From an uncultured Rhodospirillaceae bacterium (lineage in GTDB: Bacteria > Pseudomonadota > Alphaproteobacteria > SP197): a stretch of DNA of 32,743 nt. Within the stretch, counting starts at the first letter, position 1, and each line of letters starts with the position of its first letter. Positions 1-9,384 of this stretch are shown here, one piece after another. The position numbers were made by a program, and so were the translations under genes. The stretch spans positions 1 through 32,743 of the forward strand of contig CALGGB010000240.1 of the NCBI GenBank assembly GCA_937880925.1, in the 5' to 3' direction. The notes beneath the pieces were generated by a model. That model was not told the DNA's origin and ran no database searches. It saw only the letters and a program-made list of their open reading frames with translations.

Positions 1-539
1 ACGAAGATGGCGATGAGGAACACCGCGGAGGCAAACTCAGGAATCGAGGTCAGCGTGATGCCGGTATAGGACAGTGTTCGGTCCAGAATACTGCCCTCGC
101 GCATGCCCGAGAGCACGCCGAACACAAGGGAGAGCGGCACGATGATGGCAAAGGCGATACCGGCCAGGATCAGCGTGTTGCCGAGCTTGCCCCACATCAC
201 GTCGTTGACCGGCAGCTTGTATTTTGCGGAGTAGCCGAAGTTGCCGAAGTACTGATCGCCGCGGGGATCCTTGAAGTCGAGACCCAGTTCGGGATCCTGC
301 AAGGGGTCGGGGATCACCCCCAGGAAGACGCCCAGCCAGCGCACGTAACGCTCGTGCAGCGGATCACCCAGGCTGAGCTTCTCGAAGAGAATGTCCTTCT
401 GGGCCTGGGTGGCATAGGGGCCGAGCGTCTTGCTCGCCACGTTGCCTGGTGAAAACTCCATGAGACCGAACAGCAGGAAGGAAGCCACGAACATCGTGAC
501 CAACATCATGCCCAGCCGCTTCAGGATAAAGACAGTCAT
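1..539 (-). CDS. Peptide/nickel-type ABC transporter permease, DppB family (partial)
   Basis: This is the N-terminal part (about 179 residues) of an inner-membrane permease; the 3' end lies beyond the left edge. From the ATG at 539 the protein starts MTVFILKRLGMMLVTMFVAS, the typical first transmembrane helix of DppB/OppB proteins. A periplasmic stretch with a PGNVAS-like element follows, then a second helix (LILAGIAFAIIVPLSLVFGV) and the start of the next cytoplasmic and membrane part. DppB-family permeases pair with a DppC permease, two ATPases and a periplasmic binding protein to import peptides or similar solutes; those genes would lie to the left. The substrate cannot be told from this fragment. 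A G-rich stretch lies directly before the ATG. It is on the same strand as the RND operon but separated from it by 163 bp with a possible terminator. Confidence 0.85.
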   Translation of the reverse strand, partial: MTVFILKRLGMMLVTMFVASFLLFGLMEFSPGNVASKTLGPYATQAQKDILFEKLSLGDPLHERYVRWLGVFLGVIPDPLQDPELGLDFKDPRGDQYFGNFGYSAKYKLPVNDVMWGKLGNTLILAGIAFAIIVPLSLVFGVLSGMREGSILDRTLSYTGITLTSIPEFASAVFLIAIF

Positions 540-668
540 GTCCCCCCGCCGTGCCGCAAAACCTCAGGGACGCTGCGGACCGGTTTTCCCGGCCTCTCTA
601 TGACATCGCCCCTGGGCGCATTGTGCGGAGCAGCAGGGAGGCTGTCCATAGCGCGGCTCGCACAAATT

Positions 669-690
669 GTTGCGCGGGCCCCGGCACAAC
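669..690 (-). terminator. Possible intrinsic terminator after the RND pump gene
   Basis: On the minus strand, 13 bases after the pump stop codon, GTTGTGC and GCGCAAC can pair as a 7-bp stem around an 8-base loop. One pair is a G-U wobble that only works in the minus-strand transcript. The following bases read AATTT, a weak U-tract. It would separate the RND genes from the downstream ABC permease. Confidence 0.4.
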
Positions 691-702
691 CCTGAAAAGC
701 GC

Positions 703-3700
703 TCAAGCCGGTGCTGGCTGTGGTTTTTCCCAGCGCACGATCTTCAGGTCGAGCACGAAAATCGCATAGAAAACCGGCACCAGAACCAGGGTGACGACCG
801 TTGCGATGATCAGACCGCCGATCTGGGCGTAGCACAACGGCTGCCAGAGCGGGCCGCCTTCCATGGCCAGCGGGAAGAGCGCCAGCACCGTGGCCCCGAC
901 CGTGATGAGCACGGGACGCAGGCGAATGATGCCCGCATCCAGAAGCGCCTCCTGCAGTCCCTCGCCCTCCTCGCGCTTCTCCTCGATGAAGTCGAACAGC
1001 ACGATGACGTGACTGACGATGACACCGATCAGCGCAATGATGCCGAGGAACGCCATGTAGCCAAAGCTGCTCTGCATCACGAGCAGCCCGGCTAACGCGC
1101 CGACGACACCGTATGGCACCGCCATGAAGACCAGCAGCGGCTTGACCGCGCTGTTGAACTGCAGAACCAGCGCCAGGTAGATGCCCAGGATCGACACGCC
1201 CAGCACCTTGGCAAGCTGGCCAAAGCCACTGGCCATCTTGGCCTGTTCGCCCTCGATCGACATCTCGTAACCCACAGGCAGGGATTGCTCGAAGGTCGCA
1301 AGCTTGTCCGAGATTTGCTTGTAAACGTCCGAGGGCAACGCCCCCCCACGGGGAAGGCAAACACCGTGACCGTGGGGAAGTGATCGATGCGGTAGATGCG
1401 CTGCAGTTCCAGTCCATGGTCGAACGAGGCGATGGCTGTCAGCGGCACCCTGTTGTCGGATCCGCTTGCATAGACATAGAGGTTGCTGAGATCGCCGAGG
1501 TGCCCGCGCTGGGTGATGTCGAGGCGCGCATAGATCGGGATCTGCTTGTCGGAGACCAGCATGGTGCCGACCTGCTGGCCGGAGATGCCCGACGAGGATG
1601 AGGCCGCGACATCGGCATTGGTGATGCCGGCAAGATTGGCCCGGTCATTGTCGATGGCGATGCGGACACGGAACACCTCGTCGCCCCAGTTGTTGCGGGT
1701 TCGCGCGGCAAGCGGTGAGGAGCGGAAGATTTCGGCCGCCTCGTTGCCCAGACCGATGAGCGTGCGCAGGGCCTCTGCCTGATTCTCCGTGGCGACGGTG
1801 GCGCGCCCGAACAGGCGGATCGCGACGGGATAGTCGACCGGATTGGTCTGGAGCTGGCGCACGTCGACGAAGGCACCTGGGACCTCCGCGGTGAGCGCCT
1901 GCTGCAGCGGCGCCACAAGCAGCGGCGTCGCGTTCTTGTCCGCCACGCGCACCAGCACCTGGGCATAGGCCGGATCGTTCTGCTGTGGCGTCACAGAGAA
2001 CCAGAAACGCGGTGCGCCACCGCCGACAAAGCTGGTGATGGCCTCCAGCAGCGGTGTGTCGGTGTCATCGTCCTGGAGGTTCTGTGCGCCATACGCGTCG
2101 ATCACGCGGCGCACGACGGCTTCAACCTGCTCCACTGCCTCCGCGGTCGCCATGATGTTGGCGCCGTTGTCCATCCAGACGTCAATGTAGAACATGCGTT
2201 GCACATCGTCGGGAAAGAACGAGGTCTTGAGCTGGTTACCGATCAGCACACCCGCGCCGATGATGGCGAACGAGGCCAGCAGCACCTTTTTGCGATGGCG
2301 GATGGCAAAGCTGCCGAAGCGGTAGTAGCTCCCTGAGAAACCCCGCGTGCGGCGCTCCTCCATCGTCGGCTCCGGACCGTTGCGCGGACGCAGCAGGTAA
2401 TAACCCAGCAACGGAATGAACGACATCGAGACCAGGCGTGAAGCAAGCAGAGCACAGGCCATGACGATCGGCAGGCTGACCAGGAAGTCGCCCTGATCGC
2501 CGGTCAGCAGCAGGAACGGCAGATAGGCCACGATGTTGGTCACCGTGGCGAACATGATCGCCTTGGCGAGCTTGGAAGGCCCCAGCCAGGCCGCCAGAAC
2601 ACGCGACCTGCCCGCCCCCAGTTCCCGCTTGATGGCATCGTTGGCGACCACGGGATCGTCGACCAGCAAGCCCAGCGCGATGATCAGCGTGGCGACGGAA
2701 ACCTGCTGTAACTGGATGCCGATCAAGTCGATCATGCCGAAGGTCATGGCCAGCGTGATCGGAATGGAAAGCATCAGCAGCACGGCCGAGCGCCATTCCC
2801 AGAACCCGACCAGCGCGATGATCACCACCAGGATCACCGCCTCGATCAGGGCACGGGTGAAAAGATCCAGGTTGTCGGCGACCTGCTCGGGTTGATCGGA
2901 ACTGCGCGCGAAGATCAGGTCGTTGGGCAGGATCTGGGAGAGCTCGGCAAGGGCAGCATCGACCTCTGTGCCGAACGTCCCGATCTGCATGTTGTCGCGC
3001 ATCTGCACAGCCAGCGAGACGGCCCGTGAGCGCTGCCAGACACCATTGTCGTCCTGCCAGGTGTAGTAGTTCAGAAGCTGGGGCGGCGACTGGTAACCGT
3101 CCTGCACGCTCAGCACATCACGCAGATAGACCGGCGAGCCATCGTCGTTGGTCGTGGCGATGATGCCGCCGATTTCCGCGGAATCGGTGAACTGGCCCGT
3201 CGGCTCCAGCAGCACGCGGGACTCTCCCACGTCCATCATGCCGCCGGGGATCGTGGTGTTGCGCGCCGAGAGCACATCCGAAAGGCTGTAGGGGTCCAGC
3301 CCGTAGGAGGCGAGCTGCTCCTGCGAGTAGTAGAGCCAGACCCTCTGGTCGATCACGCCGGAAGTATCGACCTTGGAGACCAGCGGCACGGTCGCCAGGG
3401 TGCGCGAGATCAGATCGGCGAAGTCACCCAACTGGGCATAGCTGTACTTGTCGCCCCGCACCTCCTGGAGCGCCTTCAGCGTGTCGGCGGGATCGCGGAT
3501 CAGCGCGGCACGCCAGGCATCGGGATGAAAGCGCAATTCGCCGAGGTTGCCGTGCATGTATGCCGTCAGGCCCGCGCGGATCGCCGCATCATCACCATCC
3601 ATTGTCGCATCGATGCCGACAAAGCCCGGTCCCAGTAGCTGGCGCACCTCGCCCGCGCCGGAGCGCGCCAGCGCCTGCGCGAACGCGGCCACCACCGGGC

Positions 3701-4346
3701 GCACCGCGGTCAGGTCGACCGTGCGCGGCAGAGCAACAACGATCGCCACCCGCTGCCCCAATACTGCCTCGGGCAGTCCTGCCCTCGAGGTCTCTATCGC
3801 CGCGGCAATGTCGCGTGCGCGTACCTCAAGCTGGACTTCACCCTCCTTGGGGCTCGCCATGGTCAGCAACAGAGCGGCGGTATCGCCGAACCCGGAGTTG
3901 AACTGGATGGGCCCGGCGCCCTCGGGCAGCTCGTCGTTGAGCGCATCGAGCTTCAGGTTGATGGCGTCGAATTCACGTTCGGGATTGTCGATCTCCTCGT
4001 CCAGCTGAACCTGGATGATCGACAGGCCCGGGAGGCTGAGCGACTGGATCCCGTACTTCGTCGCCTCCGGCGGGTGGATGACGTCGCTTTCGGCGATCTT
4101 GGTTTCCAGCAAGCGGGTGATCTGTCGGTCGATGGTCTCCGCGTTCATGCCCGGCCAGGGCGTGATGACGCTGGCGACGCGCACCGGGATCACAGGGTCC
4201 TTCAGGCGCGGCATGGCCATGTAGCCGTAGCTGCCCCAGAACACGACCAGGGCAAGCAGAACGAAGGAGACCGAACGATGCTCGGCAAAGAACCGCGAGA
4301 CGTTGTTGCGTTCGGCCATCAGCGCCTGGGTGCGCGCATCGCTCAT
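703..4346 (-). pseudogene. RND-family efflux pump (AcrB/HAE1-like), frameshifted
   Basis: Inner-membrane proton-driven efflux pump, probably trimeric, working with the fusion protein and outer-membrane factor encoded just upstream. The first frame (ATG 4346) runs through TM1 (SVSFVLLALVVFWGSYGYMA), the porter domains, the TM4 acidic pair in GLLVDDPVVANDAI (about residues 563-564, the proton-relay position of AcrB) and most of the second periplasmic half. At about residue 999 the pump sequence jumps to another frame: up to the G tract it reads VFAFPVGG, after it SDVYKQISDKLATFE onward with the last membrane helices (ALVLQFNSAVKPLLVFMAVP, VLVPVFYAIFVL). One extra G in the tract restores a single frame of about 1214 residues, longer than AcrB (about 1050). 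An extra stretch of roughly 110 residues lies in the first periplasmic half. As written the product loses its last membrane helices. Either a sequencing error in a homopolymer or a true lesion. Confidence 0.85.
1341..1347 (-). other. Frameshift site: tract of seven G (minus strand) in the RND pump gene
   Basis: The plus strand shows seven consecutive C. Eight would join the upstream frame (VFAFPVGG) to the downstream one (ALPSDVYKQI) without loss; six would not. A homopolymer of this length is prone both to sequencing error and to slipped-strand mutation. Confidence 0.75.
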
Positions 4347-4395
4347 CGCAACCTGCGCCCGGTCGCCAGCGGCCTGCCGGCCTCAGGACACGCGT

Positions 4396-5508
4396 TCATG
4401 GCACCACGCGCACCTGCTGCCCATCGACAATGGTGTTCATGCCGACCGTGACGATACGGTCGCCTGCAGCAATGCCGCTGGTGATGGCGATCCGATTGCC
4501 CAGAACCTGGCCTATAGCAACTTCTGTCAGCCGCACCGTGTCGTCTTGCGCACCGGGAACCAGCACAAAGACCGCGTAGCCCTTGGGGTCGCCGGCCCCA
4601 CGCACCAGCGCATCGACCGGCACTGTCGGCACGCCGCCTGCTCCCGGACCCTGGTCGAGCCGCAGGGAGGCGACCATGCCGACCAGCAGGCGGCCATCGG
4701 GATTGGGCAGCGTCACCTCGACCTGGAAGAGGCGCGTGCTGGAATCAGCCGAGGGAGCTACCGACGTGACGATACCATCGAAGGTGGTGTCGGGAATCGA
4801 GGCCGTCGTAACCCCCAGAGTGTCACCGACACTGACATCGCCAAGCGTCGTATCGGGAACACCAAACACAGCCTTCACCGAAGACGTATCGGCCAGCACA
4901 AAGCCCGTGGTCTGGGGCGAAACCAGGGTTCCAACCTCAACATCCACGGTCAGCACGACGCCGTCCATCGGCGCGGTAAGGTCCGTGTAGGAAAGATCGT
5001 CGCGCGAACTGTCAAGCTGGGCTGCCGCGCTGTTTACCGAAGCCAGGGCACTCTCGTACTGCTGCTTGGCGTTGTCATAGTCGGTCGCCGTCGCGCTCTG
5101 CTCGGCATAGAGATTCTGGGTGCGCTCCCAGTTGGCCCTGGCGTTGGCAAGGTCGGCCTGGGCCGACGCCAGGCTCGCCTGCGCGCTGTCGACGCTGTCC
5201 TGGTACTGCTCGGGATCGACGGTGGCGAGTACATCGCCCTCAGCCACCCGGTCGCCCTGCTGGATGTTGCGCTCCAGCCCGTCGGCGCCGACCACCTGGC
5301 GCAGGGACTGGATCATGCCATCCACCTGGAAGGACACATCGACCTGGGTCTTGGCGACGATGCTGGCGCTGTAGGCAACCGGCTCCACCGGCATGGTTTC
5401 AGCAATGATCTCGACGCGCACCGGGGTCACGGGGTTGGTGGCAGTCGCCTCTTCATCGCAACCCGCCAGCAGAGCGAGCGCCAGGAGTGCCAGGCAAAGG
5501 TGGCGCAT
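4396..5508 (-). CDS. RND efflux membrane fusion (periplasmic adaptor) lipoprotein
   Basis: Adaptor of 370 residues linking the RND pump to the outer-membrane channel. It starts with a lipoprotein signal MRHLCLALLALALLAGC; the cysteine at 17 sits in a good lipobox, so it is expected to be acylated and held at the periplasmic face. A lipoyl-like half (VDVSFQVDGMIQSL) is followed by a coiled-coil hairpin rich in Ala/Gln (about residues 110-175), the second lipoyl half (TAPMDGVVLTVDVEVGTLV), beta-barrel (GDTLGVTTASIPD) and membrane-proximal domain ending in GDRIVTVGMNTIVDGQQVRV. Length and order are those of AcrA/MexA-type proteins. Its ATG touches the stop codon of the outer-membrane factor with no gap; the pump gene starts 49 bp downstream. 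It is intact, unlike both neighbours. Confidence 0.92.
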   Translation of the reverse strand: MRHLCLALLALALLAGCDEEATATNPVTPVRVEIIAETMPVEPVAYSASIVAKTQVDVSFQVDGMIQSLRQVVGADGLERNIQQGDRVAEGDVLATVDPEQYQDSVDSAQASLASAQADLANARANWERTQNLYAEQSATATDYDNAKQQYESALASVNSAAAQLDSSRDDLSYTDLTAPMDGVVLTVDVEVGTLVSPQTTGFVLADTSSVKAVFGVPDTTLGDVSVGDTLGVTTASIPDTTFDGIVTSVAPSADSSTRLFQVEVTLPNPDGRLLVGMVASLRLDQGPGAGGVPTVPVDALVRGAGDPKGYAVFVLVPGAQDDTVRLTEVAIGQVLGNRIAITSGIAAGDRIVTVGMNTIVDGQQVRVVP

Positions 5509-6840
5509 CTACTGTTCCCCCATCGCCTGGGCGAGTTCGGCCTGGGCGTTGAGCACATCCAGCACCGCATTGACGTAGTCGTCGTTGGCCTGGGAAAGGT
5601 CGGATTCCGCGTCCATCAGATCGCTCAACAAGGCCATGCTCTCGTTGAACCGGTTCTGCGTTACGCGCAGCTTTTCGGTGCTGGCGTCCTGCGCGATACG
5701 GGCGACGACCACAGCCGCCTCGGCATCCTCCAGGTTGCGCAGACTGCTATTGACCTCAGCGATGATGTCGGCGCGCGTTTTCTCGACCTCGATGCGGGCC
5801 TGGTGCGCGTCGATCTTGTCGGAAGCAATCTCCGCCGAGCGCTGCCCCCAGTCATAGAACTCCCACGACAGGATGACGCCGATGTAGAGCGATTCATCCG
5901 GGATGAGATCGCTGTTGCTGTGGGAGTAGTCGAACAGCAGGTCGACGTCGGGAGCATAGCCGTATTCGGTAATGGCAATGCTCTTGTCGGCTATCAGCAC
6001 GCGCAGCTCTGCCTCGCGCAGGTCCGGGCGCTGGGCAAAGGCAAGCTCGCGCGCGAGCTCCGGCGTGATATCGACCGGTGGCGCCACCAGCGGACCGGCC
6101 ACATCGAACGGCTGGTCCGTCGGGCGGCCCATCAGGTTGTTGAGCTGCTCTTTCTGACTGGCGATGTCGTTGCGCTGCGAAAGCGCCTGCTGCTGAGCCT
6201 GGGCGAGCTGCGACTGCGCATCGAGCAGTTCGTATTCCAGGGCCGTCTGCTGGGCCACCTCGTCACCAAGCTGCTTGGTCAGCGCGCTGTAGAAATCGAT
6301 GCTGGACTGGGTGTTGGACAGGGCGCTCTAGCTGGCCAGGATCTGATAGTAGGTCTGCTTGACTGACTTGGCAGTATCCTGCAGTTCGCTGCGCAGCGTC
6401 TCGGCGTTCATACGCTCCTGCAGAGAGAGTTTCTCGACCTCCATCATCACCTGATAGACGCCGGTCAACGACTGAACGACCGAAAGCCCCACGCTATTGG
6501 ACCAGCCGCTGGACGTGTCGATTTCGGTCGTCTCCGCCGGGATCGGCCCGGTCGCGGCAAAGGTGCCGAAGACGCCTTCATCAAAGGTGTAGCTCTGCTC
6601 GACCAGGTTGCGCGTGGACGCAAGTGTGGCCTTCATCTGGGGGAAATAGTCGGCGCGGGCAGCATTGATATCTTCAGCTGTCTTGTCGACGTCCAGCCCC
6701 GCAATCTCGACGGAAGGATTATCCAGAAGCGCGATGGCGATGGCCTGATCGAGGGAGAGAATCTCGTCGGCGCGTACCATCGACGCGCATGCCAGAACGG
6801 CAAGAGCAAGAGCCAGGCAGAGCGATCCCATCGCTCGCAT
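5509..6840 (-). pseudogene. TolC-family outer membrane efflux protein interrupted by an in-frame TAG
   Basis: Outer-membrane channel component of the same tripartite pump. The ATG at 6840 follows a GGGGGA ribosome-binding sequence and begins a signal peptide (MRAMGSLCLALALAVLACAS, cleavage near MVRA-DE). The first TolC repeat follows (LSLDQAIAIALLDNPSVEIA) up to QTYYQILAS. There a TAG (6328-6330) ends translation. In the same frame the family sequence simply continues: SALSNTQSSIDFYSALTKQL, then the long helices and the second repeat (PELARELAFAQRPDLREAEL, ILSWEFYDWGQRSAEI), ending at TAG 5509. Without the internal stop the protein would be about 443 residues, normal for the family. CAG to TAG is the simplest single change. 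The upper piece has no second half of the barrel and would not make a channel. Sequencing error is possible but less natural than for a homopolymer. Confidence 0.85.
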
Positions 6841-6905
6841 CGGCGTTCCCCCATACGGGCCGCAGCGCCTCCGTTGCGACCGTGGCACTCCCCAAACCAC
6901 CCGTA

Positions 6906-6934
6906 ATGCTATCGACAGGCTGTGACCCTTACAA
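6906..6934 (-). promoter_or_regulatory. Candidate sigma-70 promoter of the RND operon
   Basis: On the minus strand TTGTAA and TAGCAT are separated by exactly 17 bases, each matching four of six consensus positions. Transcription would start about 60 bases before the outer-membrane factor ATG. It overlaps the sequence just after the Rid-family gene, so the efflux operon need not depend on read-through from that gene. Confidence 0.35.
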
Positions 6935-6947
6935 CCCTGGCCGCCCG

Positions 6948-7307
6948 CTAACGGGTTGCGGCAGCCACCACGGACACCTGGATACGCCAGGCGGGATCAG
7001 CCATCCCGACGATCCGCACGGTGCGCGCGACATGGTGCCGGACGTGGCGCTTTTCCTCCTCGGCCGCGGCCGCCAGGTCGGCGCGATCGGCAAGGTCGGT
7101 TTCGATGGCGACGATATGGCGCGTCTCCAGGTGCTTTTCGGCCAGGGCGTCGCGCACCCCGGCCCAGACCAGCGCGGCCTGCTCCGCGATGTCCTCCGGC
7201 GTGCCCTTGCGGCCATCGACGGGAACCTGCGCGCCCACGACCACCAGCGTACGGCTGGAAGGAACCTCCACCGCACCCTTGAGATATTCCGAAACCGCCT
7301 TGACCAT
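6948..7307 (-). CDS. RidA/YjgF/UK114-family protein
   Basis: A protein of 119 residues. Archetypal RidA is a trimeric cytosolic deaminase of reactive enamines and imines. Family features: LVVVGAQVPVDG near residues 21-32, the central Q-A helix (EQAALVWAGVRDAL), and HVARTVRIVGM, whose Arg95 corresponds to the substrate-binding arginine of RidA. The archetypal glutamate in the final strand appears to be Gln110 (WRIQVSV), which points to one of the other Rid subfamilies with uncertain deaminase activity. The start is the ATG at 7307, seven bases after a perfect AGGAGG; a TTG two codons earlier is less likely. It lies 78 bp behind two N-demethylase-like flavoproteins on the same strand. Removing an imine by-product of that chemistry is a reasonable but inferred role. 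Confidence 0.85.
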   Translation of the reverse strand: MVKAVSEYLKGAVEVPSSRTLVVVGAQVPVDGRKGTPEDIAEQAALVWAGVRDALAEKHLETRHIVAIETDLADRADLAAAAEEEKRHVRHHVARTVRIVGMADPAWRIQVSVVAAATR

Positions 7308-7385
7308 CGTCAAACCTCCTTGCGTTCCCTCAAGCCGGTCGCAGCCGCGCCGCAGGATGCGGCACCGGACTGCGACGACCGATTG

Positions 7386-9374
7386 TCAGAGTTCCAGCGC
7401 AAGCTTGCGCCCCTCGTAGATCGCCGCGGCGGCCTTGCGCGGGGCAAGACCGTCACCGATGGCATGGAGAGATAAACCAGGCTGCCCGTCCAGCGCATCG
7501 AAGAGCGCCCGCTCGGCTCGGTTGACCGTGGCCAGCACCAGGCTGTCGAACGTATGAGTCTCGACCTCACCGTCGAGCGAGGACTTGAACGTCGCCGTCG
7601 TCCCCTCCCAGGAGAGCAGGCTGACCTCGACCATCTGTTCGATCTTCAGCTCCGCCATGCGCCTGACCAGCGGCGCGACGGCCGCAGGGCGCACCAGTTC
7701 GGGCGCGATCATGGGATGGCGCGTCGCGATGGTGACGGCATGTCCCTGCTCGGCCATCAGCAACGCCGTCCCGGCAGCCTTCCAGTTGCCGAGATCGTCG
7801 AGCACCAGTACGCGCTTGCCCAGTTGGGCCGTTCCCTCCAGCACATCGTCGATGGCAAAGACGTTCGACTGCCCGACGCCGGGCAGGCTTTCGCGGAAGG
7901 GCATGGAACGCTGATAGCCGTCGCGCGCGGGCACCGAGCCGGTGGCGATCACGACCTCGTCCCACTCCGGCGCGCTGATCTGCTCCCTGGTCATTTCGGT
8001 TCCCATGCGAACCTCGACCTGCAGCTTGGTGAGCTGGTCGCCGTACCAGGTGATCAAGTCGCCGATGGCGCCGCGGCGGGGCTGGCGCGCTGCAAGGGCG
8101 AACTGGCCGCCCAGGCGCTGCGACTTTTCAACAAGGGTGACGCGGTGGCCGCGCTCGGCCGCGATACGTGCGGCTTCCAGGCCCGCCGGTCCGCCGCCCA
8201 CGACCAGAACCCGCTTGGGCTTGCTTGCCGGGGCGCCGCCGCCATCGCCGCCCCACTCCCACTCGCGCCCGGCCGAGGGATTGACGAGGCAGGAAATCCA
8301 GTAGTCCCGCGCCCGCCGGCCCCAGCACATCTGGTTGCAGGAGATGCATGGCCGCACATCCTCGGCCCTGCCCTCCTTTGCCTTGTTGGCCATGTGCGGA
8401 TCGGCAATCTGGCCGCGCACGATCGAGACCATGTCGGCCATGCCCTCCGCAATCACCGTCTCTGCATTGGCCGGGGTGCGGACATGGCTCTCGGCCTGCA
8501 CGCGGGCATGGTTCACCACCGACTTGATCGCCCGGGCCAGCGGCGGGCCCAGCATCTGGTCGTACATGAAGGTCGGGATGATCTGGGAGAAGTCGTAGAA
8601 GCTGGCGGTGCCGACCGAGACGTAATCCATCAGGCCACGCTCGTCGTGCCAGGCGACGATGCGTTGCATTTCCTCAAGCGGCAGGCCACGCCTGGTGAGA
8701 TCGTCGCCCGAGATCGAGAGGCCGATGATGTAGTCATCGCCGCATGTCTTGCGGATACGCTCCAGGATGGTGGCGGTGAAACGGCAGCGGTTCTCCAGGC
8801 TGCCGCCCCAGCGGTCGTCGCGCCGGTTGGTGAGCGGCGACCAGAACTGATCGGCAAGACCGTTGTAGGCCGCCAGTACATCGTTGCCGTCCAACCCTGC
8901 GCGATGGCTCCTCTGCGCAGCCTCGACGTAGCGGTCGATGACATGACCGATTTCGGCATCGCTCATGGCGTGGCTGCCGGCATGGTCCTTGAGCGAAGGC
9001 AGGCCCGAGGGCGACCAGTTGGCCTCCCACGAATTGTCGAAATCGGCGTGCTGGCCGGAATGGTTGAGCTGCTGGACGATCGCCGCGCCCTCTGCGTGGA
9101 CGGCCTCGCCGATCGCCTTGAGGCCCGGGATGATGTCATCGGACATGCGCAGGCGGCCACGCGTCAGGGCCCCGTGCTCCTCGACCGACTGGCCCTCCAT
9201 GACAATCAGGCCGACGCCGCCACGGGCACGCTCGCGGTAGTAGGCCAGATGGCGTGCGCCGGGCAGGCCTTCGTGGCTCATGTTGGCCAGATGCGGCCCG
9301 AAGGTCAGCCGGTTGCGCAGGGTCAGATGGCGCAGCTTCAGCGGCGTGAAGAGGTGCGGGAAATGCGGATTCAC
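7386..9374 (-). CDS. Trimethylamine dehydrogenase/dienoyl-CoA reductase-like FMN-[4Fe-4S]-FAD oxidoreductase (copy 2)
   Basis: A protein of 662 residues. An old-yellow-enzyme FMN barrel occupies about 1-335 (FPHLFTPLKLRHLTLRNRLT at the start; TNRRDDRWGGSLENRCRF around 182-199, typical of the family). An iron-sulfur motif follows: Cys343, Cys346, Cys350 and Cys362. A nucleotide-binding domain starts at VLVVGGGPAGLEAARIA (about 389-404). This is the architecture of trimethylamine dehydrogenase, 2,4-dienoyl-CoA reductase and DgcA-like dimethylglycine or stachydrine demethylases. The cysteine that binds FMN covalently in trimethylamine dehydrogenase is absent; the matching position is Leu29. The GTG start at 9374 is chosen because it follows GAGGGA, lies 10 bases after the upstream paralogue's stop and aligns with that protein's start. 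An oxidative N-demethylase is the likely class; the substrate is unknown. Confidence 0.85.
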   Translation of the reverse strand: MNPHFPHLFTPLKLRHLTLRNRLTFGPHLANMSHEGLPGARHLAYYRERARGGVGLIVMEGQSVEEHGALTRGRLRMSDDIIPGLKAIGEAVHAEGAAIVQQLNHSGQHADFDNSWEANWSPSGLPSLKDHAGSHAMSDAEIGHVIDRYVEAAQRSHRAGLDGNDVLAAYNGLADQFWSPLTNRRDDRWGGSLENRCRFTATILERIRKTCGDDYIIGLSISGDDLTRRGLPLEEMQRIVAWHDERGLMDYVSVGTASFYDFSQIIPTFMYDQMLGPPLARAIKSVVNHARVQAESHVRTPANAETVIAEGMADMVSIVRGQIADPHMANKAKEGRAEDVRPCISCNQMCWGRRARDYWISCLVNPSAGREWEWGGDGGGAPASKPKRVLVVGGGPAGLEAARIAAERGHRVTLVEKSQRLGGQFALAARQPRRGAIGDLITWYGDQLTKLQVEVRMGTEMTREQISAPEWDEVVIATGSVPARDGYQRSMPFRESLPGVGQSNVFAIDDVLEGTAQLGKRVLVLDDLGNWKAAGTALLMAEQGHAVTIATRHPMIAPELVRPAAVAPLVRRMAELKIEQMVEVSLLSWEGTTATFKSSLDGEVETHTFDSLVLATVNRAERALFDALDGQPGLSLHAIGDGLAPRKAAAAIYEGRKLALEL

Positions 9375-9384
9375 GGGCGTTCCC

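Noticed and set aside
6328-6330. The internal TAG in the efflux factor read as pyrrolysine, given an MttB gene nearby
   Set aside because: The protein is not a methyltransferase, the MttB here has no TAG in its frame, no pylT/pylS-like genes are in the window, and the preceding flank (ILAS) looks like an ordinary coding position mutated to stop.
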